Shown here one piece after another: positions 11,940 through 21,339 of a stretch of DNA of 64,000 nt. A program made the translations under genes and the position numbers. This stretch comes from Dipteris shenzhenensis (Eukaryota > Polypodiophyta > Polypodiopsida > Gleicheniales). Within the stretch, counting starts at the first letter, position 1. Each line of letters starts with the position of its first letter. The notes beneath the pieces were generated by a model. The model was not told the DNA's origin. It saw nothing but the letters and a program-made list of their open reading frames with translations, and made no database searches. The DNA lies in the NCBI GenBank assembly GCA_047967505.1, contig CM106540.1. The stretch is one strand, 5' to 3'.

Positions 11940-11990
11940 TGGCATCAAAGCAAGTTCACTGTGCCATAGCTGCCATGTCATCCTAGACCT
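11940..11990 (+). other. Possible LTR end with primer-site-like sequence
   Basis: CTAACA followed by TGGCATCAAAGC (near 11940-11952) resembles an LTR terminus plus tRNA-iMet primer site with one change. It is followed by telomere-like CCTAACCCTAACCC near 11980. No LTR partner was found, so this may be chance. Confidence 0.25.
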
Positions 11991-12024
11991 AACCCTAACC
12001 CAAAACCATAATTCTGTTCTTGCC

Positions 12025-12742
12025 TTTCCTCAGGGAGAGTCGTATTTGCACACTATGTGATTGACATGAGGTGGAATCAGAGGAGCACTTCGTCTTTTGT
12101 TGCCCAGTCTACTATGAGATCTGTGGACGATACCATTGCCTTTTTAGAGACGGGCTCGAGGGCCTCTCCAAACTGCTCTCATACCCAGACCAAAGATGCT
12201 TGGCTGCTTTCATCCATGAGGCGGTCCGACACAGGGAGCATCTCATCAGATCATGGAGACAGGAGCGAGGGGCCTTACCTGGTCCATCCCAGAGTATGAT
12301 CACAGAGTTCTTCTAGTTGGAGCATGTTATCCCCCCGGCCATAGATAGCAGGAGAGGCAGGGACCCCGAGCTCGAGATGCGGCACACCCTACAGAGGACA
12401 GACACGCAGGTCACACTCATGGACATTTCTTTCATTTTTAGACCTGGGGAAATCTATCACGGGCTTCTTGTCTACACTATCTAGTCCATTATCGGATGTA
12501 TCTTGACGTTGGATCAGATTGCCTACTCCATGGGGATTTTGATACCATGATTTTTTATGACTAGGGTGACATGTATGATGATATCATTGACTATGTCTAC
12601 ACAGTTTTCTCTAGCATGGGTTCGGATGCTCGCTTAGTAGCTCCACCCTTTTGCTCATTGTATCATGTTTTTCTATCAATCTCATAGATCCATTAGTCTT
12701 TAGTAGACTTTAATAAACTCTCTCTCTCTCTCTCTCTCTCTC
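12025..12742 (+). pseudogene. L1-b: short 3' copy of the same L1 family
   Basis: Begins at the zinc-binding tail of ORF2 (RICTLCD, EVESEEHFVFCCPVYYEI, CLFRD, YPDQRCLAAFIHEAVRHREHL) and reads nearly open to SQSMITEFF with a stop at 12314-12316. About 0.4 kb of 3' UTR follows. The 3' end is ACTTTAATAAAC followed by a (TC)n run at 12720-12741. Only the last tenth of the element is present. It lies in the same orientation as L1-a and shows what the ORF2 C-terminus looks like when little damaged. Confidence 0.88.
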
Positions 12743-13310
12743 AGTACGTTATGATTCCCAAAAGAAATCTACTCTTTTTCCTCATCAGCTGAAGCTATTA
12801 GATGCTATTTTCCCGTGTTTCTCCTGAAATTTGAATTCTTTCTTGGAGATTATTTGTAGCGATTCTATTCCAATTGCTTTGCGATTGATCTGGAGTGCTA
12901 CGATTTGACTTGGAGTGCTGTGAATTGAGATTCTTTGCTGCGAATTGTGTTCTGCTGCTACGATTGGCATCCAATTGTTGCGAATTGAGGATCTAGAATT
13001 TTTTTTTACCAGAAGTGATTTGTTTTAGGGTTTCAAGGCTGATTACCAATTTGTTTTAGGGTTTCAAAGCTGATTATAGATTCATTTCAAGGGTTTCTAC
13101 ACAAATACAACCAGTAGACTCATAAACTTAATGTTAATAGCTCAAATTTAATTTTGCAGCCATATCACCAAGCAAAACCAAGAAACTCAAGCACAATGGA
13201 ATCTGTTCTCCTCTCTCTCCTAGAGATATGCGCATCCTTTACTAGGATAAGCACTCTCAATGGGATTTATGCATTTCCTCACAGTGTCAGGGCTCTACGG
13301 AGCTCGAATC
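12742..13310. other. Unassigned spacer with short repeats
   Basis: No gene recognised. 12850-12985 holds diverged words built on GCGATT/GCGAATTG and GCTACGATT. 13019-13078 holds two copies, about 31 bp apart, of TTTGTTTTAGGGTTTCAA followed by GCTGATTA. It may be the leader of the minus-strand LTR element whose primer-site-like sequence is at 13311-13324. Confidence 0.5.
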
Positions 13311-13324
13311 TGGCTCTAAGACCA
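13311..13324 (-). other. Primer-site-like sequence on the minus strand
   Basis: On the minus strand this reads TGGTCTTAGAGCCA, 12 of 14 bases matching the initiator-Met primer site TGGTATCAGAGCCA. It sits two bases inside the LTR end proposed at 13327. Confidence 0.55.
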
Positions 13325-14138
13325 ATTGAAACATCCTCAAACCAGGCCTAGTAAACATTGGACCCTGGTAGGTACAACTTGCAGCTACAATGCAAACAAA
13401 CCACGGGACACACACGTAAACAACCCTTAAGGGTTGGAGCTATCAGCTCACCTCCCAGTGATAGGCTTAGTACACTGAGCCACCCCTAGCTTGAGGTCTA
13501 GACAACCGTAGAGAGCTAGCTAGCCTCGAAGTCTAGACATGCGTCCCATACCACCTGCCCTCTCATCTAGCTGTTGCTCGGAGGCTAGCAAGTCTACGTC
13601 AATAGGTCAGGTAGAGCAACAAGGATACTACCTTTATAGCATCAAAGATATGTCACATTTCAACTTGAGCATATGCACTAAACTCCTTATAAACCAGAAT
13701 ATTTGAGAACTCTGAAGCAAGACGGAATTCTACTCATCAAATCACACAACACCACTAAAGAAAATCTGCAAAACTTGTAGGGAAGCTCTCTTCCACTCAA
13801 ACTAAACAATTGGCCCCCACAGAATCCCTGAACATGTCTCCGGTACACCTCTCAATCCTGCAAATCAATTTGCTATTGCTTCTTTACAACTTGTTCCCTC
13901 AACTCTTCAGAAAACTTGTTTCTCAGCGCATGAAATGTGTGACATGAACCGGGCACAACAAACTTGCAAGCCAACAACCTGCAATAACCTACGGAAAGGT
14001 CTTGGCAGCACCAAGGCGCTCCTTCCAACAAACTCCGGAATCCCAACACCAGACTCAGTGCAAGAACTAGCTTCAACAAGACCTTGAAACCAGAGCCAAA
14101 ACTGGAGCAAATATCTCTCAGCCATTTGCCGCGATAAC

Positions 14139-14426
14139 TGTTGGTAAGCTGAAAGGAAAGCAAAGAGTGGACACAAACTCAGAATACTTGCATTATGGAA
14201 TGAAGAAGAGTGAGGTCCTTAAGTAGGCACCTCATACATGCTCACTGACATCACTGATGACTTCAGAGCTCCACAATCATCTCCTCAATCTGCTCGTAGA
14301 TTCTCTCAATCATCCTATGTGGCTCTCCACCACCTAACTGTGCTTGTGGGCACCTAACTGTGCCTCTAGCACTCACACATAGAAACCAAGGTGTGCCTGA
14401 GGCATACACCTTGAGATATCCCATCA
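14139..14426 (-). repeat. 3' LTR of the 2.08-kb element
   Basis: 288 bp, plus-strand sequence TGTTGGTAAGCTG...GATATCCCATCA. It differs from the partner LTR at CTCGTAG/CTCCTAG and GTGCCTG/GTGCATG. Confidence 0.93.
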
Positions 14427-14442
14427 AACCCCCCCTCAAGGG
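14427..14442 (-). other. Polypurine tract of the 2.08-kb element
   Basis: Minus strand CCCTTGAGGGGGGGTT directly upstream of the 3' LTR. Confidence 0.85.
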
Positions 14443-14801
14443 AGTGCCTCAGGCTATGTCAAGGATACATGTAGTCTCATAGTTTCTCATGCCATCTCAT
14501 GGTGGTCAAGGATAAATCTATGGCTAGGTTCTCATGCTAGCAAGGGTTCCCATGGGTGTAAGGTAAACAAAAGGGAATACAAAAAGACCTTCCAATGGTT
14601 ATCTCCCCTGCATGTACATGCACACAATGTGTGCAGGAGGTACCATGGAGCAAAACATACACATGGCCTACATCATAAGGTGACCAGAGGTGTTTACAAA
14701 ACACACAAAAACACAATAGTTTATTTCATTCATTTTGGAGGACTATCCAGGCTGAGTACCTTGACATAAAAAGAGAGATCTGGAGCATACATAGAGATGA
14801 T

Positions 14802-15017
14802 TTAAAATGCATAATCTTCAAAGGATGCCTCATCTTGTGGAGGCTCATCAACTGAAAGTAGATTTGCATTTTCTGTCTTTGAAGTTGCTTCCTTTTTGGC
14901 AACCATTATCTTGGCAATCTTCAACAAGGAAGCCATGTTGGCATTTTCTTCCTTTGTAGCATAACAAGACATTGCTTTATGTTTAGGCTTTTCACATATT
15001 TTGCATAAGCAAGCCAT
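14802..15017 (-). CDS. Short gag-like zinc-knuckle peptide
   Basis: A 71-codon frame on the minus strand starting MACLCKICEKPKHKAMSCY, which holds a CX2CX4HX4C zinc knuckle (CKICEKPKHKAMSC), and ending in an acidic tail (QDEASFEDYAF). This fits the nucleocapsid end of a Copia-type gag that is otherwise lost. A similar two-knuckle protein with a comparable acidic end (EEDKDWTF) is encoded at 16990-17459, so the two may come from related elements. Whether it is translated is unknown; many non-autonomous LTR elements keep such remnants. Confidence 0.55.
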   Translation of the reverse strand: MACLCKICEKPKHKAMSCYATKEENANMASLLKIAKIMVAKKEATSKTENANLLSVDEPPQDEASFEDYAF

Positions 15018-15365
15018 GAGAGGGTCTAACCCAGGTATTGGGAAGTGTCTTCTCTCTTACAGGGCTTAGAATAACAACTGAAATGCTTCAAAATATAAGC
15101 ATTTAATGTAGCAAAGTCTTGTGTCCAAATTTCAATCAATGATGCTTTCACTTATATGCTTCACAGAGGTGGCTAAATGAAAGCTTTCCAATCAAAACCA
15201 AGTATAGCAACTCAAAGCAAAGCTGAAGCCACAGTTGTACTGATGCTATTGAAAACTTCAAAAACTCAGAAGTGCTAGAGTAGCATTTTGTGTAGCATCA
15301 TCTTTAAAAACTTGTCAAAACTGTCAAAACCAAAAGGCTGAACTTGGAGGGCTTGTATCTCACTC

Positions 15366-15477
15366 TTCAAAGCAAGGAAAAGAGGGCTTTCTGAAGCAAA
15401 AGAAAGCTCATATACTAGAGATTCAAAGCAAGGAAAAGAGGGCTTTCTGAAGCAAAAGAAAGCTCATATACCAGAGA
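15366..15477. repeat. Tandem duplication, 56-bp unit, inside the 2.08-kb element
   Basis: Units at 15366-15421 and 15422-15477 begin TTCAAAGCAAGGAAAAGAGG and differ at about one base (TACTAGAG/TACCAGAG). Confidence 0.92.
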
Positions 15478-15910
15478 GGATCCAGCACAGAGGTTGGACG
15501 AAATGGCGCGCGCTATTGCCCGGGGGAGTTGCTACAGGCTGAACCTGAGTTTTGACGATTTCTCCTTCGTTACTGAACCAAATGAGCTGAAAAATGACTC
15601 AAAATCTTCGTCTTGAGGTCGCCCATCTACTCCTAAGAGGGCTCAAGCAATGGCGGAGCAGGCAGGGAGTATTGTGCAATAGAAGAATGGCGAAAAAATG
15701 CGCTGTTTGGAGAATGGCAGCCAACAAAGACGTTTTTTTTTCAATTGCTTGCAGGTGGAAGTTTGCCCATACTAGAGGAGTTTACAACTCAGAGGGTTTG
15801 GGAAATGGTCGTCTGTAGGCAGAGAACCAAGCTCTCAAAGATTTTGGGAAGGAGGAGGAAAATGGGGAAGAAGAAGATGATGATGTGGCAGAAATGGGCT
15901 CAAGGGGGAT

Positions 15911-15928
15911 CAAAGGGCTTTGATACCA
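15911..15928 (-). other. Primer binding site of the 2.08-kb element
   Basis: Minus strand TGGTATCAAAGCCCTTTG abuts the 5' LTR end with no gap; tRNA-iMet type with one change from TGGTATCAGAGC. Confidence 0.88.
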
Positions 15929-16216
15929 TGTTGGTAAGCTGAAAGGAAAGCAAAGAGTGGACACAAACTCAGAATACTTGCATTATGGAATGAAGAAGAG
16001 TGAGGTCCTTAAGTAGGCACCTCATACATGCTCACTGACATCACTGATGACTTCAGAGCTCCACAATCATCTCCTCAATCTGCTCCTAGATTCTCTCAAT
16101 CATCCTATGTGGCTCTCCACCACCTAACTGTGCTTGTGGGCACCTAACTGTGCCTCTAGCACTCACACATAGAAACCAAGGTGTGCATGAGGCATACACC
16201 TTGAGATATCCCATCA
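15929..16216 (-). repeat. 5' LTR of the 2.08-kb element
   Basis: 288 bp, 286 identical to 14139-14426; followed by target duplication ATAAC at 16217-16221. Confidence 0.93.
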
Positions 16217-16989
16217 ATAACTATTGATACAAAAGTCGAATTGATGCACTGTTAAAACAAAAATTGTAGCTCTCAATCTACTCTACAACTTTCCTTCAGA
16301 CATCATGTCGAAATTTTATGTGTAGCTCCAGATATGGTCTCTACACCGCTGGCCTATCTGCGAAGAGTGCATCGCTCTGCAGCCCACTTGTATCCTCCTG
16401 GATAGAGGCCCACAGGGGGCTGTTCTGCTCCTCCTCCTGCTGCCGGAAATGCTGCTCCAAGTGATGAATTATGAGGGCACAAGACCCTCCCTTTATAGGC
16501 CCAGAGGGCTAGCCAACCAACTGACCCAGCAGGCCCTAAATGGCCGACCTGCTGGTCGGTCATTCTGCCCCGTTTGGCCTATAAAACGTGCCCCTTTTGG
16601 GGCTCGAAATAAGGGTCATCTTGGCCCACAAAACTAGGGCACGAGCCCTCATTTCAAGGCAAGGGTCCAGCCCCTGGGTCTACCCTATATTAGGCGTGGT
16701 TGGCTGCCTCCAAGCAGCCCAGCCAGCCTCTCTCCTGGCCGACCCATGTGCTGGTCTGTCCCGCCTCTACTGTGCCCTTTCTTGGCTCCCTGATCTACCC
16801 ACACGTGTGCGCCTCAGCTCCGTACTACTGCTGACGTCATCTATGAGATCATACCTCTTCTCTTGGGTCCTTGTTGCTGTCCTCTGCTCCGCCTCCTCTC
16901 TTCTTTTGGGCACATCCTTCCCCAGGTCTCCCTTCCCCACACTCTCCTCATATGAGGGCTTACAGATGGGGAGGTGACCTTTCCAACAC

Positions 16990-17459
16990 AATTGGCCATA
17001 GTCAACTCTCCAATGGCTGAAGATGATGCAATGGCTGTGCTCTTGAAGAGTATGCCTCAGGATTTTGACTATGTTGTGACTACTTTGAAGAATCTTCCCC
17101 AACCAATACTAGAGAGCATCATCTATGCTCTACAGGACGAAGAGAGAAAGAAGAACTCAAGGAAGGTAGAAGATCAAACTCAAGCACTTACAGTAAAGTT
17201 CTCAAAAAGCAAGTACAAAGCATGTAAGCATTGTGGCAAGACCAATCATCTTGAAAAAGGTTGCTATAAGATCAATCCTTGCACTTATTGTGGCAAAAAC
17301 AATCACTCTGAGAAGTTTTGCAATGAGAAGAAGAAAGTCAAGGCAAATATGGTTGAAGAAATAACTCCATCAACAAATGAAGAAACAAAATTTTTGGTAG
17401 CATCAACAAATGAAGAAACAAATTTTGTGATAGAGGAAGATAAAGATTGGACCTTCTAA
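16990..17459 (+). pseudogene. Copia-type gag fragment with two zinc knuckles
   Basis: The open frame carries a UBN2-type gag core (DDAMAVLLKSMPQDFDYVV, NLPQPILESIIYALQDEERK) and two CX2CX4HX4C knuckles, CKHCGKTNHLEKGC near 17222 and CTYCGKNNHSEKFC near 17281. It ends in an acidic tail with an ASTNEET repeat. Gag packages element RNA. The N-terminal gag is missing: the frame abuts the proposed minus-strand LTR edge at 16988, which probably interrupts it. No pol follows. Instead a spacer leads to a polypurine tract and LTR at 17872, so the parent was a gag-only (non-autonomous) element or has lost pol. Confidence 0.75.
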
Positions 17460-17859
17460 AGTCCAATATCTTTAAACTTCTGTCACTTGGTCATGTAGTC
17501 AATTTTGAGGTTCTCTTCTTGGAGTAGTACTCCAAAAGGAATGTTATGTGTTTTTAGTCCTTGTAGTCTTTGTAAATCACCTCTGGTCACCATATGATGT
17601 AGGCCATGTGATATGTGTTTGCCTCCATGGTACCTCTTGCAGACATGAGAAACTAGGTCCACACAAAGGCCTAAGATTAATCCTTGTACATGCAAGGGAG
17701 ATAACCATTTGAGGGGGATCTATCCCTTTTTTGTAAACCTTGACTCTTGGGCACCCTTGCTAGCATGAGATCCTAGCCATGTGTTTATCCTTGACTACCA
17801 TGAGATGGCATGCGAAACTATGTGACTAGACGTATCCTTGACATAGCATGAGGCAAACC

Positions 17860-17871
17860 CTTGAGGGGGGG
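17860..17871 (+). other. Polypurine tract before LTR
   Basis: CCTTGAGGGGGGG-type tract directly before the LTR start at 17872. It resembles the tract of the 14.1-16.2 kb element. Confidence 0.8.
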
Positions 17872-18208
17872 TGTTGGGATATTTTTGATCAAGGGCTTGC
17901 TCAAAGGTGCATGTGTGCATCTAATAGCAGTCATGTGTGTGTGTGTGTGTGTAGGGAAGCGCTATGAGGTGTCTGGACCATGACACAGGTGATGACGTAA
18001 TGCAAGGCCCCCTCTTAAGGAGGTGCCTATGACATAGCAGTGATCTCCTTTGATGTAGGAGAGGTGCCTTTGATTTAGGCCAACCTCCCACACACTCTAT
18101 AAAAGAGAGTTACCTCTCTCACAATGAATAGAACACCATTTTGAATTCATCTTGTGTTCTCATATCTTGATTCTTCATGCATTTATTCTCTTCCACCATT
18201 TCCCAACA
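17872..18208 (+). repeat. 3' LTR of the gag-only plus-strand element
   Basis: A 337-bp stretch starts TGTTGGGATATT and ends TTTCCCAACA, with matching terminal inverted repeats TGTTGGGA/TCCCAACA. It has a (GT)n run at 17934-17954 and a TATA box at 18098-18105. The matching 5' LTR was not found, consistent with truncation at 16988. Confidence 0.82.
18098..18105 (+). promoter_or_regulatory. TATA box in LTR
   Basis: TATAAAAG about 110 bp before the LTR end, preceded by a CCAAC-rich stretch; a likely LTR promoter. Confidence 0.55.
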
Positions 18209-18885
18209 GGGAGCCCTCTTGGAGATGAAGAATGCTTTGAGCGGCTTGCCTTAGCATGTGGTATCGAGGGTGAGTAGCTTGAGTCCGTTTGCTGCCTTAA
18301 AAGAGGTGTCACAAACACCACGCCAACCTGTGGGACCAAGTCAATACATTGATGTATGTGACCCCAAGGTGAGAAGCCACTGCTTGTAGGGCCAAAAAGT
18401 GCCATATAGAGAGGGAAGGTGCCACTTACTTTGAGGGCAATAATCAGCACGCTGTAGCTCACACTTTGCCTTATCTCCATACATAATCCTCATGGTGCGT
18501 CCCGCCGCTTCTAACCAGCATCCCATGAAGGACAAAACCTGGTCCAAATTTTGCGGATACCGCACCTCACTACCTTCTACTAGGAAGAGGAAACCCTTGG
18601 CTGAGTGGACCTTGCTGTCCAAGGCCCGAGTACAGCCCCTTTCTTAGGGCGACAAATGATTGAGTCCTCCAGATTGGGGGCTAGTTGGAAGGAACGTTTG
18701 TGTAGCTCCATGGGCCAACACTCCAGAATTCCTCATGTAAGGGTTGTCCTGCAATGAGGTTGCACATTGACGTCAAAGATGAGGAAGCCAAAGAAGGGGA
18801 GGAGGGAGCCACCCTAGCTGACCTTCTGCGGGCGCAAGAGGAGGTTGAAGCGGGGGGTGGGGGGAGAATGGGGTTTTCGGCAAGG
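18209..18885 (-). other. Unrecognised stretch with overlapping minus-strand frames
   Basis: The minus strand holds a 93-codon frame at 18341-18622 (MDSKVHSAKGFLFLVEGSE...) and weaker frames at both sides. They could form a decayed coding region, for example an exon captured by an element, but I recognise no domain. The plus strand has an acidic frame at 18754-19014 that is probably chance. No LTR or LINE features are visible before 18886. Confidence 0.3.
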
Positions 18886-19807
18886 ACATCTTCGAAAGAC
18901 CGAAAGGTCTATGAGATGAAAAAACCAGCTCCTACAATGATGAATGGCCAAGCTTCCTACAATGATGATGAAGGGTCCAAGTGTGGGAAAAACTGGTGCA
19001 GAATACTTCGTTAAAAAGATTTGCCAAGGCTGGGTCCATAGTACTTAGTCCATATGCAATGTATTTAGCATGTGGTCTCTCACGATCTTTGGCTCAATCG
19101 TTATGTAGCTTCAAAGTTGCATGTTTGACGTCATTGGTCGTGAACAACGCACATGAGATGGGGGGTATCTTTTAGAGGCTAGGTGGTGTGGCTGGGTGGG
19201 AATGTTGTAAAGTGTGTGTGCATGGAAGTGCCAAAGTGTGGTGTCGGTAAGAGGACAGGGGGCTCGTCACTTGAGAAACTTTGGCAAGAATCCTTGGAGG
19301 AGTTGCTAAACAGGATACTTAGTAACTCCTCATTCTTGCAAACGAATGCCTGCTGCTTTTGACGGAACATACGACGATACTCGCGTATCATCTCCATTCG
19401 CTTAGAAGATGATGGTTAGTCTCGAATCAGAGTTGATGTCATAATGCCTTACACTTATCTCTGTATGAACCAGTGCAGGGGATTAAGGCAAGAGGTGGCA
19501 GGTGAGTGGACCAAGTGGTCTATGTGAAAGTGCAAAGGGTGGCCTCATGGAGTAAGCCTGTGATGAGAGCAGCTCGATCTATGAGGAGCAGAATCTCCTC
19601 GAGATCTGTGAGTAGGGCAGGCTATGATCGAAGTGAATGTCACGATATGTGGTGTGTGTGGATGTTTCATGGTGTATGTGATGTGGTGGGGATGGATAAA
19701 CATACCGAAGAAAGATAAGTGTGGTCAGTCCTGAGTGGTAGCGGGAAAATAGAGGAGTCAGTGATAGTGCGGGGTGAAAGCAAGGGACCCTATGAAGTAG
19801 TCAACTA
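18886..19807 (-). pseudogene. L1-c, 3' part: endonuclease-linker fragment and 3' UTR
   Basis: Read on the minus strand from 19807: VDYFIGSLAF (endonuclease end; VVDYIMGSP in sister copies), then diverged linker, then MIREYRRMFRQKQQAFVCKNEELLSILFSNSSKD near 19310-19390, which matches the linker of L1-a and L1-f. The RT is missing. Near 18886-18920 the plus strand has CTTCGAAAGACCGAAAGGTCTATGAGA, resembling the 3' UTR of L1-d near 22115, so the copy seems internally deleted. The 5' part of what looks like the same copy is at 28165-29525, beyond the Copia-B insertion. Confidence 0.7.
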
Positions 19808-20107
19808 TGTGAACAAATGGAGAGCAATGAGCAAGAGAGAGAGTGAGCAAGAAAGAAAGAAAGTGAGCAAGAAAGAAAGAAAGAGTGAGAGCAACACGTA
19901 AGTGTGCTGAATAGAATAGTGTAATAAAGTAAGTACAAAGAGAAAGTGAGGGGTTTTGTCTAAGTGACAAAACCCTATCCTATCCACTAACCGTAGTTAG
20001 GGATTAGACTATGAGTAAGGGAAAAAACCTGAGAGGGAAAAGTGTCCCTAACCTACTTATTACATTACATTGGCCACTGCCTAGAATATGATAATAATTC
20101 TAACACA
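19808..20107 (-). repeat. Copia-B 3' LTR
   Basis: Minus strand starts TGTGTTAGAATTATT at 20107, just after GGCACTGCAAGGG (polypurine-like), and ends TTTGTTCACA at 19808. It contains TTTC/CTTT microsatellite runs near 19850-19890. The partner LTR is absent. Confidence 0.7.
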
Positions 20108-20139
20108 CCCTTGCAGTGCCAATGTGGTGTACAAGGTAG

Positions 20140-20220
20140 TGATCAATCACCAAAAGGAGATAAGTTTAGGGTACTACGAAATGCCTTAAACTTCTCACGT
20201 GGATGTGCTTTGGTGAAGAT
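20140..20220 (-). pseudogene. Copia-B pol C-terminus
   Basis: Minus strand reads IFTKAHPREKF near 20220 and ends SPFGD with a stop. This is the standard Copia RNase H tail that should follow HDNAAD. HDNAA is found at the far end of the inverted segment at about 21339. Confidence 0.85.
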
Positions 20221-21339
20221 TGTTTGGAATGTCCATTAGTTAGACATAAAAATAGCTTTCCTTAATGGGGACTTGCAAGAAGAGGTTTATGTCAAACAAC
20301 CTCCTGGTTCTGGCAATGCACTTTAGGTTTGCAAGCTAAACAAAGCTTTCTATGGGCTGAAACAAGCCCCACGTGCATGGTATGCCAAGATTGATGCATT
20401 CCTAGCAAGTAAGGGGTTACATAATAGTCCCACGGAAAGCACCCTTTACATAAGAAGGATGGGGGGGATATTTTGGTCATCATTCTTTATGTAGATGACA
20501 TGCTGCTCACAGGGTCAAATGAGGAAATAATTGCAAATTTCAAAGCTGAGTTGAAAGCTGAATTTGACATGATGGATTTGGGCATGTTAAATTTTTATTT
20601 GAGGATCCAATTTATACAAGACAAGCGTGGCATCGTTATGTCTCAATCCAAGTATGTGCAGAAGCTCTTGGATAGGTTCAACATGCATGATTGTAAGCCT
20701 ATAGCCACTCCCATGGAGCCGTACTATGTATGATTTAAGTGAATCAGTGGATGTCACACTTTACAGCCAAGCTGTTGGATGCCTAATCTATTTGTGCAAT
20801 ACTAGGCCCGATATTCAGTATGCAGTATCTCAAGTGAGCAGGTATATGCACAGCCCAAAGACAACACATTGGCAGGCTGTAAAACGCATCTTCCGTTATT
20901 TGCAAGGCACAAGGTCTTATGGCTTGATATTTCCCGGGGGGGGTGACTTGCAGATGCATGCTTACAGTGATTCAGATTGGACTAAAGACTATGATACCAG
21001 GTAGTCCACTGGTGGTAATTGTTTCTTTTTGGGCAAAGCTTGCATTTCTTGGCAGAGCAAGAAGCAATCTACAATGGCTACTTCCTCATGTGAAGCTGAG
21101 TACCGGCAGCTTTCACAGTGACAGTTGAATGTGTTTGGATGCTACGTTTATTTGCTGATCTTCGTCTCTTATTGGAGGGTCCTTTTCCAATTCTCACTTA
21201 TAGTGCTATAGCAGTGGCAAAGAATCATGTGTTTCATGCTCGTACGAAGCACATTGAGGTTCATTATCATTATGTCAGAGAGAAGTTGCATGTAGGGGAG
21301 ATCAGTATGATCTATGTGTCAACACATGACAATGCAGCC
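20221..21339 (+). pseudogene. Copia-B RT and RNase H segment, inverted relative to the rest
   Basis: Plus-strand Copia RT from WNVH-stop-LDIKIAFLNGDLQ (20226 on), LNKAFYGLKQAPRAWYAKID and VIILYVDDMLLTGS (the catalytic box is intact), to GCLIYLCNTRPDIQYAVSQVS. RNase H follows (HAYSDSDWTKDYDTR, SSCEAEYRQL, NHVFHARTKHIEVHYHYV), ending STHDNAA. It starts at exactly the point where the minus-strand RT at 21340 stops (TTIRSVIAMAA) and ends exactly where the minus-strand tail at 20220 starts (IFTKA). It carries several stops and frameshifts. Confidence 0.92.

Larger units (their letters stand above)
14139..16216 (-). mobile_element. Complete 2.08-kb non-autonomous LTR retrotransposon (TRIM/LARD-like)
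   Basis: Two 288-bp LTRs (14139-14426 and 15929-16216) with two differences flank a 1.5-kb interior. The element is on the minus strand: the primer site reads TGGTATCAAAGCCC directly after the upper-coordinate LTR, and a polypurine tract (minus-strand CCTTGAGGGGGGGTT) abuts the other LTR. ATAAC is duplicated at 14134-14138 and 16217-16221. Termini are TG...CA. There is no protease, integrase or RT; the only coding remnant is a zinc-knuckle peptide (14802-15017). It must be mobilised in trans. Almost identical LTRs imply recent movement. Confidence 0.93.
13327..16988 (-). repeat. Probable long minus-strand LTR, interrupted by a TRIM-like element
   Basis: On the minus strand this stretch starts TGTTGGAAAGGTCACC at 16988 and ends GATGTTTCA at 13327, next to a primer-site-like sequence. 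Without the nested element (14139-16216 plus one target copy) it would be about 1.58 kb. A minus-strand CCTATAAAGGGAGG near 16487-16500 could be its TATA box. The first 36 bases resemble minus-strand sequence at about 25555-25515, so the LTR family recurs. CAAT occurs at both outer edges (13323-13326 and 16989-16992). As a target duplication this would mean a solo LTR and conflicts with the primer site, so the boundaries are provisional. Confidence 0.45.

Noticed and set aside
20221-21339. A separate plus-strand Copia element
   Set aside because: It has no LTR, gag or integrase, and both ends continue exactly into the flanking minus-strand Copia-B, so inversion is the simpler reading.
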